Positions 1-12,125 are shown, numbered from the stretch's first letter. The stretch is DNA of 64,000 bases from Streptomyces omiyaensis (GCF_014650895.1 NZ_BMVV01000001.1:458222-522221); one strand, 5' to 3'. The notes: generated from the letters alone by a model not told the origin. Numbers and translations: made by a program.

Positions 1-89
1 CTGACGGTCGAGCCGTTCGTAGGGTTCCCCGTATCGACGGGCACGATTCGTTCGTAGGACCGCACAAACACCACGGAAAGAGTGACCCA

Positions 90-699
90 GTGGCTGCCGC
101 CCGCCTTGTCGTTCTGGTCTCCGGGTCCGGTACCAACCTCCAGGCCCTCCTCGACGGCATCGCCGGCGACCCCGAGGGCTACGGCGCGGAGATCGTCGCC
201 GTCGGCGCCGACCGCGACGCCATCGCGGGCCTGGAGCGGGCCGAGCGCGCCGGGATCCCCACCTTCGTCTGCCGGGTGAAGGACCACGCGAGCCGCGAGG
301 AGTGGGACCGGGCGCTGGCCGAGGCCACCGCCGCCCACGAGCCGGACCTCGTGGTCTCCGCCGGGTTCATGAAGATCCTCGGCAAGGAGTTCCTCGCCCG
401 CTTCGGCGGCCGGGTCGTCAACACCCACCCGGCGCTCCTCCCCAGTTTTCCCGGTGCCCACGGGGTGCGTGACGCGCTCGCGCACGGCGTGAAGGTCACC
501 GGGTGCACCGTCCACTTCGTCGACGACGGCGTCGACACCGGCCCGATCATCGCCCAGGGCGCGGTCGAGGTGCGGGAGGCGGACGATGAAGCCGCTCTGC
601 ACGAGCGCATCAAGGAAGTCGAGCGCTCGCTGCTCGTCGACGTCGTGGGGCGCCTCGCCCGGCACGGCTACCGCATTGAGGGACGAAAGGTTCAGATCG

Positions 700-719
<20 letters not shown>
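90..719 (+). CDS. purN: Phosphoribosylglycinamide formyltransferase (GAR transformylase)
   Basis: Transfers a formyl group from 10-formyltetrahydrofolate to GAR, the third step of purine synthesis, in the cytoplasm. The 209-residue protein has the usual family length. It shows the N-terminal GSGTN phosphate-binding loop (residues 12-16), the N-x-H catalytic pair in NTHPALLP (N111, H113) and the catalytic aspartate before TGP (D149). The GTG at 90 is preferred over the overlapping out-of-frame GTG at 82 because GGAAAG lies nine bases upstream. The last 20 bases overlap purH, so the two are probably translationally coupled. Upstream, a 10-base direct repeat (CGTTCGTAGG at 14-23 and 49-58) lies in the leader and is of unknown meaning. 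Confidence 0.97.
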
Positions 720-2259
<1,540 letters not shown>

Positions 2260-2266
2260 GACGGGC

Positions 2267-2305
2267 CCCCGCGGGGCCTTCCCGGCAAGGGAGGGCCCCG
2301 CGGGG
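2267..2305 (+). terminator. Hairpin terminator after purH
   Basis: Arms at 2267-2283 and 2289-2305 pair over 17 positions with a single G-T wobble and a five-base loop. There is no T-tract, as is usual for Streptomyces. It separates purNH from the DUF2079 gene. Confidence 0.8.
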
Positions 2306-2355
2306 CGTCTCTGGTCTAATGGTCTGGCCCCGGGCCGGCCGGCAGTAGTGGAGAC

Positions 2356-3798
2356 GTGGTGTTGGACGTACTGAACAAGCCCGCGGCGGACCCCGCCGAC
2401 GAGCGGCCCGCCGAGGGCACCGACCCCGCACCCGTCCCGTACCTCCCGTACGCGCTGATCGCGGTCGCCCTCACCGCCCTGTACTTCCTCTACTCCTGGG
2501 TGCAGTACGACCACTTCCGCACCCCCTCCTGGGACCTCGGCATCTTCGGACAGGCCGTCCGCTCCTACGCCGAGTTCAAGGTCCCCGTCGTCGACATCAA
2601 GGGCCCCGGCTTCCCGATACTCGGCGACCACTTCAGCCCGGTGACGGCGCTCCTCGCGCCGCTCTACTGGATCTGGCCCTCACCGGTCTCCCTGCTCTTC
2701 GCGCAGGCCGCGCTCTTCGCCGCCTCCGCCGTCGTCGTCGGCCGCACCGCCCAGCAGGTCCTCGGCAGCCGGGCCACCGGCATCGCCCTCACGGTCGCCT
2801 ACGGACTCTCCTGGGGCCTCCAGGAGGCCGTGAAGTCCGACTTCCACGAGATCGCCTTCGCCGTCCCGCTGCTCGCCCTGGTCTGCCGCGCGCTGCTCCT
2901 CGGCCGCTGGACCGCCGCCGCGGCCTGGGCGGCGCCGCTCGTCCTGGTCAAGGAGGACATGGGGCTCACCGTCGCCATGGTCGGCGTCGTCCTCGCGGTC
3001 AAGGGGCAGAAGAAGCTCGGCGCGGCCCTCGCCGGCTTCGGCGTCGCCTTCTTCGCCCTCACCGTCCTGGTCCTCATCCCCGCCGCCAGCAAGCTCGGCC
3101 AGTACGACTACTGGGCCAAGATCGAGAAGACCGGCACCGGCGCCGAGACCTCCCTCGGCCAGATCGTCAGCGGCGCCCTCACCTCCGGCGAGCGCTGGGA
3201 GATGGTCCTCTACCTCCTCGCGATCACCGGTTTCCTCGCGCTGCGCTCCCCGCTGGTGCTGCTCGTCCTGCCCACCCTGGGCTGGCGCTTCGTCTCCCAG
3301 GACGCCAACCACTGGGGCATGCACTGGCACTACAGCGCGGTCCTGATGCCGATCGTCTTCCTGGCCCTGGTCGACGGCGTCCGCGCGGTGCGCACCTCGC
3401 CGCGCCCCTGGCTCGCCGCGTACGGGAAGGTCGCCGTCGCGGCCGCCACGGCCGTCGCGCTCGCCCTCGCCGCGAACCTGCCGCTGCGCGAGCTGCTGAA
3501 GCCCGGCACGTACCGCGCCGACGCCCGCGTCGAGCAGGCCCGCGCGGCGGTCGCGGCGATCCCCGAGGGCGCCGGCGTGGAGGCGGACGTGCCGCTCCTC
3601 GCCCACCTCACCGCGGACCACCGGGTCTACTGGGTCGGCACCGCGAAGGGCGCCACCCCCGACTACCTCGCGCTCGACCTGCGCGGCTGGTCGGGCCAGG
3701 TCTCGGACCCGGTCGTGACGGCTTCGCAGTTGCACCCGGAGGCGGCGTACGAGGTCGTCCACCGCTCGGAGGGCTTCGCGGTGCTCAAGCGGAGGTAG
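2356..3798 (+). CDS. DUF2079 family polytopic membrane protein
   Basis: About 480 residues with a short charged N-terminus followed by many hydrophobic segments (first membrane span about residues 30-50). The family signature WDLGIF is followed by a GDHFSP motif near residue 95, both typical of DUF2079. Such proteins resemble GT-C type glycosyltransferases, but no substrate is known, and a sugar-transfer role is only inference. Two adjacent GTG codons compete as start (2356 and 2359). GGAG at 2350-2353 is better spaced for 2359. It appears to be monocistronic between two strong terminators. Confidence 0.88.
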   Translation: MVLDVLNKPAADPADERPAEGTDPAPVPYLPYALIAVALTALYFLYSWVQYDHFRTPSWDLGIFGQAVRSYAEFKVPVVDIKGPGFPILGDHFSPVTALLAPLYWIWPSPVSLLFAQAALFAASAVVVGRTAQQVLGSRATGIALTVAYGLSWGLQEAVKSDFHEIAFAVPLLALVCRALLLGRWTAAAAWAAPLVLVKEDMGLTVAMVGVVLAVKGQKKLGAALAGFGVAFFALTVLVLIPAASKLGQYDYWAKIEKTGTGAETSLGQIVSGALTSGERWEMVLYLLAITGFLALRSPLVLLVLPTLGWRFVSQDANHWGMHWHYSAVLMPIVFLALVDGVRAVRTSPRPWLAAYGKVAVAAATAVALALAANLPLRELLKPGTYRADARVEQARAAVAAIPEGAGVEADVPLLAHLTADHRVYWVGTAKGATPDYLALDLRGWSGQVSDPVVTASQLHPEAAYEVVHRSEGFAVLKRR

Positions 3799-3800
3799 CG

Positions 3801-3850
3801 GGTACGCGAAGGGGCCCGGTTCCGTACGGAACCGGGCCCCTTCGCGTACC
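3801..3850. terminator. Perfect 50-base palindrome, bidirectional terminator
   Basis: Positions 3801-3825 are the exact reverse complement of 3826-3850, so the arms are 25 bases each with no unpaired centre. It lies between the convergent genes ending at 3798 and 3861 and should stop transcription from both sides. Confidence 0.88.
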
Positions 3851-3860
3851 GCCGCGGGTG

Positions 3861-4490
3861 TCAGTAGCGCGGGCGGGAGAACCAGGCGGTGCCGCTGGGG
3901 ACGACCGGGGCGAGGGTGATGATCACGCCGAAGACGACCCAGATCAGCGGGAAGATCACGGCCGTGGCCAGGCCCGAGTCGAGCCCGATGAAGAGACCGA
4001 TGGCGCCCACGATGGTGCCGAGCGCGCCGTAGACGACGGTGGTGATCCGGACGCCCTGGCCACCGCGGCCGAACTTGACGCCGAGCGTGATCGAGAGCGC
4101 GGCGAGGCCCAGGAAGACGAGGGCGAGGACGATCGAGATGCCCGCGGCCGCGTTGCCGAGGTCCTCGAAGGGGTTGTCGCTGCCGTAGTCGGAGGCGATC
4201 TCCGAGGCGTCGCTGGCGATGCTCGCCACGTAGATGTAGCCGAGGCCGGCGATGATCTGCACCGCCGAGATCAGGTACAGGAACACCCGCGCCGTCATGA
4301 GCAGCCCCGGCATCGACTGCGGGATCTGGCCCGGGCCGCCCGGGTAGGCGCCGTACGGCGAGACCGGCGGGGCGGCCGGGTAGCCGTAGCCGCCCTGCTG
4401 CGGGACGCCCTGCGGGGCCTGCGGGTAGCCGTAGCCCGGCTGCTGGCCCTGCTGCTGGCCGTAGGGGTTGTTCGGGTCGCCGAAGCTCAT
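3861..4490 (-). CDS. Four-span membrane protein with Gln/Gly/Pro/Tyr-rich N-terminus
   Basis: 209 residues. The first ~75 residues are low-complexity Q/G/P/Y repeats (PYGQQQG, PGYGYPQ, QGGYGYP), a common disordered tail in Streptomyces membrane proteins. Four hydrophobic segments follow (about residues 78-98, 123-143, 155-175, 180-200). The ATG at 4490 has a good GGAGG upstream. The frame extends further 5' but without coding character. Function is unknown. The 272 bases up to folD hold a tandem GTGCAA repeat (4652-4663) and no gene that can be supported. Confidence 0.85.
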   Translation of the reverse strand: MSFGDPNNPYGQQQGQQPGYGYPQAPQGVPQQGGYGYPAAPPVSPYGAYPGGPGQIPQSMPGLLMTARVFLYLISAVQIIAGLGYIYVASIASDASEIASDYGSDNPFEDLGNAAAGISIVLALVFLGLAALSITLGVKFGRGGQGVRITTVVYGALGTIVGAIGLFIGLDSGLATAVIFPLIWVVFGVIITLAPVVPSGTAWFSRPRY

Positions 4491-4762
4491 CGGGGGTTCC
4501 TCCGTGAATGTTCTCGTGCGGGGACGACGCGGCCCGCGCGGAGGAACTTTCACGGCACGTGAGCGGATTCCCCCCGGCACTTTCCGCGGCACTGCGCTGG
4601 TCATCGTCGTCGTAGCTCCGAGGTGTTGTCCAGTCGATACGCCCCGGAGTTGTGCAAGTGCAACCCTCCGTTCCGTCCCGCGCGCCGCCGCCGGAACCCC
4701 GGGCGGGGGCCGGGGGCCCGCGAATTGGGAGAAGGCGGGGGTCATCCGCGAGGATGTCCTCC

Positions 4763-5623
4763 ATGAGCGCCCAGATTCTCGATGGCAAGGCCACCGCGGC
4801 CGCGATCAAGTCCGACCTGACCGTCCGTGTGGCGGCCCTCAAGGAGAAGGGCGTCACGCCCGGTCTCGGTACCGTCCTGGTCGGCGACGACGCCGCCAGC
4901 CAGAAGTACGTGGCGGGCAAGCACCGCGACTGCGCGCAGGTCGGCATCGCCTCCATCCAGCGCGAGCTCCCCGCGACCGCCACGCAGGAGGAGATCGAGG
5001 CGGTCGTCCGCGAGCTCAACGAGGACCCGGAGTGCACCGGTTACATCGTCCAGCTGCCGCTGCCGAAGGGCATCGACGAGAACCGCATCCTGGAGCTGAT
5101 GGACCCGGCGAAGGACGCCGACGGCCTGCACCCGACCAACCTCGGCCGGCTCGTCCTCAACGAGCCCGCCCCGCTGCCCTGCACGCCGAACGGCGTCATC
5201 ACGCTGCTCCGCGCCCACGGCGTGGAGATCAACGGCGCCGAGGTCGTCGTCGTCGGCCGCGGCGTCACCATCGGGCGCCCGATGCCGCTCATCCTCACCC
5301 GCCGCTCCGAGAACGCCACCGTGACGCAGTGCCACACCGGCACCCGCGACCTCTCGGCGCACCTGCGGAACGCCGACATCATCGTGGCCGCCGCCGGCGT
5401 GCCGCACCTGATCAAGCCGGAGGACGTGAAGCCGGGCGCGGCCGTCCTCGACGTCGGCGTCTCGCGCAACGCCGAGGGCAAGATCCTCGGCGACGTCCAC
5501 CCGGACGTCGCCGAGGTGGCCGGCTGGATCTCCCCGAACCCCGGCGGCGTGGGCCCGATGACCCGCGCGCAGCTGCTCGTGAACGTCGTCGAGGCCGCGG
5601 AGCGCGCGGCCGCGGCGCTCTGA
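4763..5623 (+). CDS. folD: Methylenetetrahydrofolate dehydrogenase / methenyl-THF cyclohydrolase
   Basis: Interconverts 5,10-methylene-THF and 10-formyl-THF, supplying one-carbon units to PurN and PurH. The protein is 286 residues, close to the usual 284. The catalytic Y49...K53 pair in YVAGKH, the substrate loop QLPLPKG, the NADP-binding GRGVTIGRP segment and the C-terminal GGVGPMTR motif are all present. An in-frame ATG nine bases upstream exists, but CGAGG spaced nine bases from 4763 favours this start. The next gene follows after one base. Confidence 0.96.
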   Translation: MSAQILDGKATAAAIKSDLTVRVAALKEKGVTPGLGTVLVGDDAASQKYVAGKHRDCAQVGIASIQRELPATATQEEIEAVVRELNEDPECTGYIVQLPLPKGIDENRILELMDPAKDADGLHPTNLGRLVLNEPAPLPCTPNGVITLLRAHGVEINGAEVVVVGRGVTIGRPMPLILTRRSENATVTQCHTGTRDLSAHLRNADIIVAAAGVPHLIKPEDVKPGAAVLDVGVSRNAEGKILGDVHPDVAEVAGWISPNPGGVGPMTRAQLLVNVVEAAERAAAAL

Positions 5624-5624
5624 G

Positions 5625-6110
5625 GTGACGCCGGGGAGCCCGGCCGCCCCCGGGACCCCCGACGGCCCGCGGGAGCTGCCGCGCGGCCGGGTGTCGAAGG
5701 TCCGCCGGGTGCGGGGCTCGCGCCGGCCGCCGACCGTCACCACCGACACCGCCCGGCCCGAGGGCGGCGGCCGGGCGGCGGCGGGCGACGCCCCGGCGCC
5801 GGCCCGTCAGTGGCCGCTGCTCCTGGTGCTCGGGACGGCGGCGGTGGGGCTGCTCGTGGTGGGGACGGACTCCTTCGCGCAGTCCTTCCGGGTCGGGACC
5901 ATGATGGTCGGCGCCGCGCTCCTGATGGGCGCGGTGCTGCGCCGGGCACTGCCCTCGGTGGGCATGCTCGCGGTCCGCTCGCGGTTCACCGACATGATCA
6001 CGTACGGGGTGATGGGCTCGCTGATCGTGCTGCTCGCGCTCATGGTGCAGCCGAAGCCCTGGCTCAGGATCCCGTTCCTGGAGGACATCCTCCACCTGAC
6101 GGTGACCTGA
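5625..6110 (+). CDS. DUF3017 family membrane protein
   Basis: 161 residues: a basic, proline-rich N-terminal half of about 60 residues, then three predicted membrane spans (about 63-80, 91-110, 125-143). The gene starts one base after the folD stop, so it is co-transcribed and probably coupled. The folD-DUF3017-mdh neighbourhood is typical of Streptomyces. No function is known. Confidence 0.85.
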   Translation: MTPGSPAAPGTPDGPRELPRGRVSKVRRVRGSRRPPTVTTDTARPEGGGRAAAGDAPAPARQWPLLLVLGTAAVGLLVVGTDSFAQSFRVGTMMVGAALLMGAVLRRALPSVGMLAVRSRFTDMITYGVMGSLIVLLALMVQPKPWLRIPFLEDILHLTVT

Positions 6111-6123
6111 CCGCCCCGGGACG

Positions 6124-6168
6124 CGACGACGCCCGCCCTCTCCCCCGTGGGAGGGCGGGCGCCGTCGT
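6124..6168 (+). terminator. Hairpin terminator after folD-DUF3017
   Basis: An 11-base inner stem (CGCCCGCCCTC and its complement) is extended outwards by ACGAC/GTCGT pairing. It closes the folD operon. Confidence 0.8.
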
Positions 6169-6335
6169 GATCAAGGGTCATGTACGCGCCAACGCCAGGG
6201 CAAGTTCGGGCCGCCCGCTGTGGCACGGAGGTGACCATTCCGGTACATCCGGCCGCCCCGGTACGACTCCCGCCCGGCCCCCGGAGCTGCCATCCTTTCC
6301 GGGTGTCCGGGACGGCAGGGGAGAAGGGGGCGCAC

Positions 6336-7421
6336 ATGTCGGCGTGGAAGTCGCTGTCCGACGAACTCGATCCGGACGTGCGGACGTTCACGGAGCGCCT
6401 GCGGCTGGTCATCGACCGCAGCGGCCTCGGTGTCGTCGCCGTCGCCGAACGCACGGGCCACGACCGGGCCGACTGGGACGCCTACCTGCACGCCCGCGGG
6501 CCCGTCCCCAGGAGCGCCGTCGTCGCCCTCTCCGACGTCACCGGTGCCGATCTCGGCCCCCTCACCGCCCACTGGGAGCACGCGGACCGCGCCTGGAAGC
6601 GGACGCTGCGCGAACGCGCCGTACCGGCCGGGCCGTCGGCGGCCGGGCCCCGGGCGGCGCCCGAGCCCGGCCGGGCGCCCGCGCCGTCCCCGTGGCCCTC
6701 CCCGCCGGGAAGCGGGGCCGCACCCGCGCCCCGGCCGTCGCCGGACCCGGCCCCGGACGGCGTACGGGACCGGGCGCACGCGCCGGAGGGGGAACCCGCC
6801 GGGGGCGGGGCCCCGGAGGAGGCGCCCGCCGACCGGACCATGCGGATCCGGAAGGTCCCGCCGCAGGGACCCGCACCCCGGCCCGCGCCCGCGCCGGCCG
6901 GCCCCGCCCCCGGGAGGCGCCGGCGCGCGACCCCGCTGCTCTACGCCGCCGGGATCGCCGGCGCCGCGCTCGTCGTCACCGCGGCCCTCCTCCTCGTCGA
7001 CCTCGGCGGCTCCGACGCGCCGCCCGCCGCCGCCCCGACGACCCCGGCCGCCACCACCGCCGCCCCGGCCCCCAGCCTCCCCGAGGGCGTCTCGTGCACC
7101 GGCGCCGACTGCGGCGGCCGGGACCCGGAGTCCATGGGGTGCGGCGGCCCGCTCGCCACCACCGTGGCCCGCACCCGCGTGGGCTCCGCCCTCGTCGAGG
7201 TCCGGCACAGCGCCGTCTGCGCCGCCGCCTGGGCCCGGATCACCGGCGGGGCCGAGGGGGACGAGGTCAGCGTCCAGGCCGGGACCGCCATCCAGATCGC
7301 GAACGTCGAGGGCGGCGCCGACACCGACGCGTACACGCCGATGATCCCGGTCGCCTCGGCCGCCGCCGCCCGCGCCTGCGCGAGCCTCTCCGACGGCGGC
7401 GACGGCTGCACGGGAGGGTGA
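6336..7421 (+). CDS. HTH-containing membrane protein with extracytoplasmic DUF2690 domain
   Basis: 361 residues in three parts. The N-terminal ~95 residues resemble a Cro/XRE-like helix-turn-helix. A ~120-residue Pro/Ala/Gly-rich linker follows, then a single membrane span (about residues 205-225) and a C-terminal domain with four Cys (CTGADCGG, MGCGG, SAVCAAAW), as in DUF2690 proteins. The topology suggests a membrane-anchored regulator or sensor, which is inference. The ATG at 6336 is preferred over the upstream ATG at 6180 because GAGAAGGGGG precedes it. Confidence 0.82.
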   Translation: MSAWKSLSDELDPDVRTFTERLRLVIDRSGLGVVAVAERTGHDRADWDAYLHARGPVPRSAVVALSDVTGADLGPLTAHWEHADRAWKRTLRERAVPAGPSAAGPRAAPEPGRAPAPSPWPSPPGSGAAPAPRPSPDPAPDGVRDRAHAPEGEPAGGGAPEEAPADRTMRIRKVPPQGPAPRPAPAPAGPAPGRRRRATPLLYAAGIAGAALVVTAALLLVDLGGSDAPPAAAPTTPAATTAAPAPSLPEGVSCTGADCGGRDPESMGCGGPLATTVARTRVGSALVEVRHSAVCAAAWARITGGAEGDEVSVQAGTAIQIANVEGGADTDAYTPMIPVASAAAARACASLSDGGDGCTGG

Positions 7422-7438
7422 AACGCGCCGGGAGGTGA

Positions 7439-8581
<1,143 letters not shown>

Positions 8582-8732
8582 GCCGAGCACCCCGCCGGAC
8601 GGAGTCCGGCGCAGCTCTCCGAAGCCGGTGAGGCCCTCCGGGGCCGAGCCGTGCGAGGGGAGCGTCGGGAACCACCGCGCGACGCGGTCCGCGAGCCCGG
8701 CCCCGCCCGGGCCGCGCACCCGGCGCACGCGT

Positions 8733-8769
8733 GACGGAGCCCCCGGTCCTCCCGGCCGGGGGCTCCGTC
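8733..8769. terminator. Hairpin terminator between mdh and the convergent ahpD-like gene
   Basis: The 14-base arms GACGGAGCCCCCGG and its complement pair perfectly. It lies between convergent genes and probably works in both directions. The mdh-to-hairpin spacer carries a 19-base copy (8677-8695) of a segment near the mdh 3' end (8548-8566). Confidence 0.8.
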
Positions 8770-8783
8770 CGTTCCTCCGCGGG

Positions 8784-9287
8784 TCAGCGGGAGCGCGGGG
8801 TGTAGTGCCCCGGCACCATGCGGGTGGTGACGGCGATGCGGTTCCAGGAGTTGATCACGATGATCGCCGCGATCACCCGGGCCAGCTCGGCCTCCTCGAA
8901 GTGCTCGGCGGCCGCCGCGTACGCCTCGTCGGGGACGAAGCCGTCGGTGAGGACGGTGACGGCCTCGGTGAGGGCGATCGCCGCCAGCTCCCGCTCCGTG
9001 TAGAAGTGCCGGGACTCCTGCCAGGCGGCGAGCTGCACGACCCGCTCGACGGTCTCGCCCTCGGCCAGGGCGTCCTTGGTGTGCATGTCGAGGCAGAACG
9101 CGCAGTGGTTGATCTGCGAGGCCCGGATCTTGATCAGGTGGTAGAGGGCCGGGTCCACGCCCTTGGCGGCCTCCTGCTCCAGCCGGAGCATCGCCCGGTA
9201 GAACTCGGGCGCCTGCTCGGCGAGGTTCATGCGGGGCGCGTGCTCGTGGGCGAGGACCGGGGCGGGGGGGTTCACGGTGGTGGTCAT
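8784..9287 (-). CDS. Carboxymuconolactone decarboxylase / AhpD-like alkylhydroperoxidase
   Basis: 167 residues with the AhpD-type active site CAFCLDMHTKDA (Cys-x-x-Cys plus His), which suggests peroxide reduction or a related thiol reaction. Residues 30-130 cover the CMD fold. The start chosen at 9287 gives MTTTVNPP; longer in-frame starts reach into the divergent gene. It is divergent from the MocR-type regulator next door, which probably controls it, a common arrangement. The substrate is unknown. Confidence 0.88.
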   Translation of the reverse strand: MTTTVNPPAPVLAHEHAPRMNLAEQAPEFYRAMLRLEQEAAKGVDPALYHLIKIRASQINHCAFCLDMHTKDALAEGETVERVVQLAAWQESRHFYTERELAAIALTEAVTVLTDGFVPDEAYAAAAEHFEEAELARVIAAIIVINSWNRIAVTTRMVPGHYTPRSR

Positions 9288-9312
9288 GAAGCCACCGTAC
9301 GGAGTGGATGGC

Positions 9313-10878
9313 ATGCCGCTATGGTCCATTCCCATGGGGAACGACTGGGCCACTTTCGGCGCCGACCTCCACCTGGAGCCCCGCGGCCCCCGGCTGCGGG
9401 CCGGCCTCATGGACGCCCTGCGCGAGGCCGTGCGGGGCGGGCGGCTCGCGCCGGGCACCCGGCTGCCCTCCTCGCGCCAGCTCGCGGCGGACCTCGGGGT
9501 GGCCCGGAACACCGTCGCCGACGCCTACGCCGAACTGATTGCCGAAGGGTGGCTCACCGCCCGCCAGGGTTCCGGCACCCGGGTCGCCAGCCGCCCCGCC
9601 CCGCCGCCCGCCCCGGAGCCGGCCCGCGGCCCCGCCGGGAGCCCCCGCCCCCGGCCGGCCGCGGGGGCGCCCGCCCCGGGCGGCACCCCGTGGCGTCCGC
9701 CGGGCGGCGCCCCCGCCCGCGCCTCCCGGCGGCGGGCACCCGTCCCCGCGTACGACCTCAGGACAGGCGCCCCCGACCTCGCCTCCTTCCCGCGCGCCGC
9801 CTGGCTCAAGGCGTACCGGCGGGCGCTCACCGCCGCCCCCAACGAGGCCTTCGGGTACGGCGATCCGCGCGGCCGCGCCGAACTGCGCGCCGAACTCGCC
9901 GGATACCTGGCCCGCGCCCGGGGAGTCCACGCGCGGCCCGAACGGATCGTGGTCTGCGCGGGGTTCGCACACGGCCTGATGCTCCTCGGCCAGGTGCTGC
10001 GGGCGCGCGGCACCCGGGCGGTGGCGGTGGAGTCGTACGGACTCGGGCTGTACGCGGGGCTGCTGCGGAAGGCGGGCCTCGCCGCCCCCGCGCTGCCGTT
10101 CGACGAACGCGGCACCCGGGTCGACGCGTTGACGGGCGCGGAGCCGGGCGCGGTGCTGCTGACCGCCGCCCACCAGTTCCCGCTCGGCGGGGCCCTGCCG
10201 CCGGACCGGCGGACGGCCGTCGTCGACTGGGCGCGGTCGGCCGGCGGATTCGTCCTGGAGGACGACTACGACGGCGAGTTCCGCTACGACCGGCAGCCCG
10301 TCGGGGCGCTCCAGGGGCTGGCCCCCGACCGGGTGGTCCACATCGGCACCGCCAGCAAGTCCCTCGCGCCCGGGCTGCGGCTCGCCTGGATGGTGCTCCC
10401 GGAGGAGCTCGTCGACGAGGTGGCCGCGGCGAAGGGGGAGGTCGTGGACTGGATGTGCGGCACCCCCGACCAGCTCGCCCTCGCCGAGTGGCTCGCCTCG
10501 GGGGCGCACGACCGGCACGTGCGGGCCATGAGGCTGCGCTACCGGCGGCGCCGGGACGAACTCGTCGCCGCGCTCGCCGCGCACGCGCCCGGCGTCCGGG
10601 TCGGCGGCATCGCGGCGGGCCTGCACGCGGTCCTCTCGCTGCCGCCCGGCACCGAACAGGCGGCGCTGCGCTCCGCCGCCTGGCACGGCCTCGCGGTGCA
10701 GGGCCTCGGCCAGTTCCGGCACCCGGAGGCCGTCGGCGCCGCCCAGGACGGCCTCGTCGTCGGCTACGGCACCCCGCCGGACAGCGGCTGGCACGGCGCC
10801 CTCCAGGCCCTCTGCGGGGTCCTGGAGGGCCTCGGAGAGGGCACGGACGAGGCGGGGGAGGCCGACGGGGGCCGGTAA
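9313..10878 (+). CDS. MocR/PdxR-type regulator (GntR HTH fused to aminotransferase fold)
   Basis: 521 residues. The N-terminal GntR winged helix is seen at about residues 20-90 (SSRQLAADLGVARNTVADAY). A proline-rich linker with Arg patches runs to about residue 145. A class-I aminotransferase fold follows, with the DDYDGEFRYDR segment and the PLP lysine region GTASKSLAPGLR. Such regulators bind PLP as effector. GGAG at 9301-9304 supports the start at 9313; 9334 is an alternative. The 25-base gap to the divergent AhpD-like gene suggests that both promoters overlap. Confidence 0.9.
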   Translation: MPLWSIPMGNDWATFGADLHLEPRGPRLRAGLMDALREAVRGGRLAPGTRLPSSRQLAADLGVARNTVADAYAELIAEGWLTARQGSGTRVASRPAPPPAPEPARGPAGSPRPRPAAGAPAPGGTPWRPPGGAPARASRRRAPVPAYDLRTGAPDLASFPRAAWLKAYRRALTAAPNEAFGYGDPRGRAELRAELAGYLARARGVHARPERIVVCAGFAHGLMLLGQVLRARGTRAVAVESYGLGLYAGLLRKAGLAAPALPFDERGTRVDALTGAEPGAVLLTAAHQFPLGGALPPDRRTAVVDWARSAGGFVLEDDYDGEFRYDRQPVGALQGLAPDRVVHIGTASKSLAPGLRLAWMVLPEELVDEVAAAKGEVVDWMCGTPDQLALAEWLASGAHDRHVRAMRLRYRRRRDELVAALAAHAPGVRVGGIAAGLHAVLSLPPGTEQAALRSAAWHGLAVQGLGQFRHPEAVGAAQDGLVVGYGTPPDSGWHGALQALCGVLEGLGEGTDEAGEADGGR

Positions 10879-11055
10879 GGCGGGCGGGGCGGGCAGGGCG
10901 GGGGAGGACCGCGAGCCGGACGGCGGCCGGGCGGGCGGCACGGCGGGCGGAGGCGGCGGGGACGGCCGAGGCGCGGCACGGAGGGCAGGAGCGGCGGCCG
11001 GTGGGGGCGGCAGGGCCGGTGGGGCGGGCGGAGGCGCGTCTGGCAGGGTGGGGGC

Positions 11056-12036
11056 GTGAGGTCGCATCCCGCCCCCGACGGGCGCCCCGGGCCCGACGCG
11101 GAGGCCGCCGCGCGGGAGTTCACCGCCCACCGGCCCCGGCTCTTCGGGCTCGCCTACCGGATGCTGGGGTCCGCCGCGGAGGCCGAGGACGCCGTCCAGG
11201 ACGCCTACCTGCGCTGGAACGGCACCGACCGGGACGCCGTCGTCCACCCCGGCGCCTGGCTCGCCAAGGTCGTCACCCACCTGTGCCTCAGCCGGCTCAC
11301 CTCCGCCCGCGCCACGCGCGAGCGGTACACCGGGACCTGGCTGCCCGAGCCGGTCCTCTCGCCGGCGCCCGGCCTCCTCGGCGCGCCCGGCGCCGGCCCG
11401 TCGGAGGCCGCCGAATCCCGCGACGACGTCTCCACGGCCCTGCTCCTGCTCCTGGAACGGCTCACCCCCGCCGAGCGCGCGGTGTACGTGCTCCGCGAGG
11501 CCTTCGGCTATCCGCACCGGGAGATCGCCGGCGTTCTCGACCTCGGCGAGGCCCACTGCCGCCAGCTGTACGGCCGGGCCGCCCGGCGCGTCGCCGAGCC
11601 CCTCGGGGACGGGGTCGCCGCCCGCTTCGACGCGCCCGCGCCCGAGCGGCGCCGGGAGCTCGTCGAGTCCTTCGTCGCCGCCGCCAGGGACGGCGACCTC
11701 GCCGGCCTGGAGAGGATCCTCGCGCGCGACGTCGTCTGGTGGAGCGACGGCGGCGGCAGGGTCAGGGCGGCGCTCCGCCCCGTCCGGGGCCGCGACCACG
11801 TCCTCCGCTTCCTCGCCGGCGTCGCCCGCCGCACCGGGGAGGGCACCTCGCGCACGGTCGCCGGGGTCAACGGCGCTCCCGGGATCGTGGTCCACGTCGG
11901 CGGGCGGATCGTCGGCGTCGCTTCGGTGGCGGTCGGCGCGGACGGCCTGATCAACGAGGTGTGGTTCGTGTCGAACCCCGACAAACTGGTACACGCGACC
12001 CGGCGGTTCGCCACGTATCCGGAATCCGGCGCCTGA
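11056..12036 (+). CDS. ECF41/SigJ-type RNA polymerase sigma factor with SnoaL-like C-terminus
   Basis: 326 residues: sigma region 2 (about 20-85), region 4 (about 130-185) and a C-terminal SnoaL-like domain (about 200-320). The motifs WLPEPV after region 2 and DGGG in the C-terminal domain are hallmarks of ECF41 factors, whose C-terminal domain acts as a built-in anti-sigma. The NAD(P)-binding protein that follows is the likely target or partner, as ECF41 genes usually sit beside oxidoreductase or CMD-family genes. The preceding 177 bases (10879-11055) are low-complexity G-rich repeats without a gene. Confidence 0.9.
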   Translation: MRSHPAPDGRPGPDAEAAAREFTAHRPRLFGLAYRMLGSAAEAEDAVQDAYLRWNGTDRDAVVHPGAWLAKVVTHLCLSRLTSARATRERYTGTWLPEPVLSPAPGLLGAPGAGPSEAAESRDDVSTALLLLLERLTPAERAVYVLREAFGYPHREIAGVLDLGEAHCRQLYGRAARRVAEPLGDGVAARFDAPAPERRRELVESFVAAARDGDLAGLERILARDVVWWSDGGGRVRAALRPVRGRDHVLRFLAGVARRTGEGTSRTVAGVNGAPGIVVHVGGRIVGVASVAVGADGLINEVWFVSNPDKLVHATRRFATYPESGA

Positions 12037-12080
12037 AACCGTCACATCCGGGGGGTTCCCCGGGGTCCGAGGGGGGAGAC

Positions 12081-12102
12081 GGGCGCTCCACGGGGAGCGC
12101 CC
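12081..12102. terminator. Short perfect hairpin between sigma factor and reductase genes
   Basis: GGGCGCTCC and GGAGCGCCC pair over nine bases with an ACGG loop. It may be a weak terminator or an mRNA processing/stability element within the operon. Confidence 0.5.
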
Positions 12103-12125
12103 GCGTCCGGAAGGAGCCCCGCGCG

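Noticed and set aside
4491..4762. Riboswitch upstream of folD (THF type)
   Set aside because: No conserved THF-riboswitch-like pairing found. Only a GTGCAA direct repeat at 4652-4663 stands out.
10879..11055. Possible gene or regulatory RNA in the G-rich spacer
   Set aside because: Simple G/GGC repeats without a ribosome site or convincing structure.
9319..12045. 908-codon minus-strand open frame
   Set aside because: Antisense shadow of the MocR and sigma-factor genes caused by third-position GC bias.
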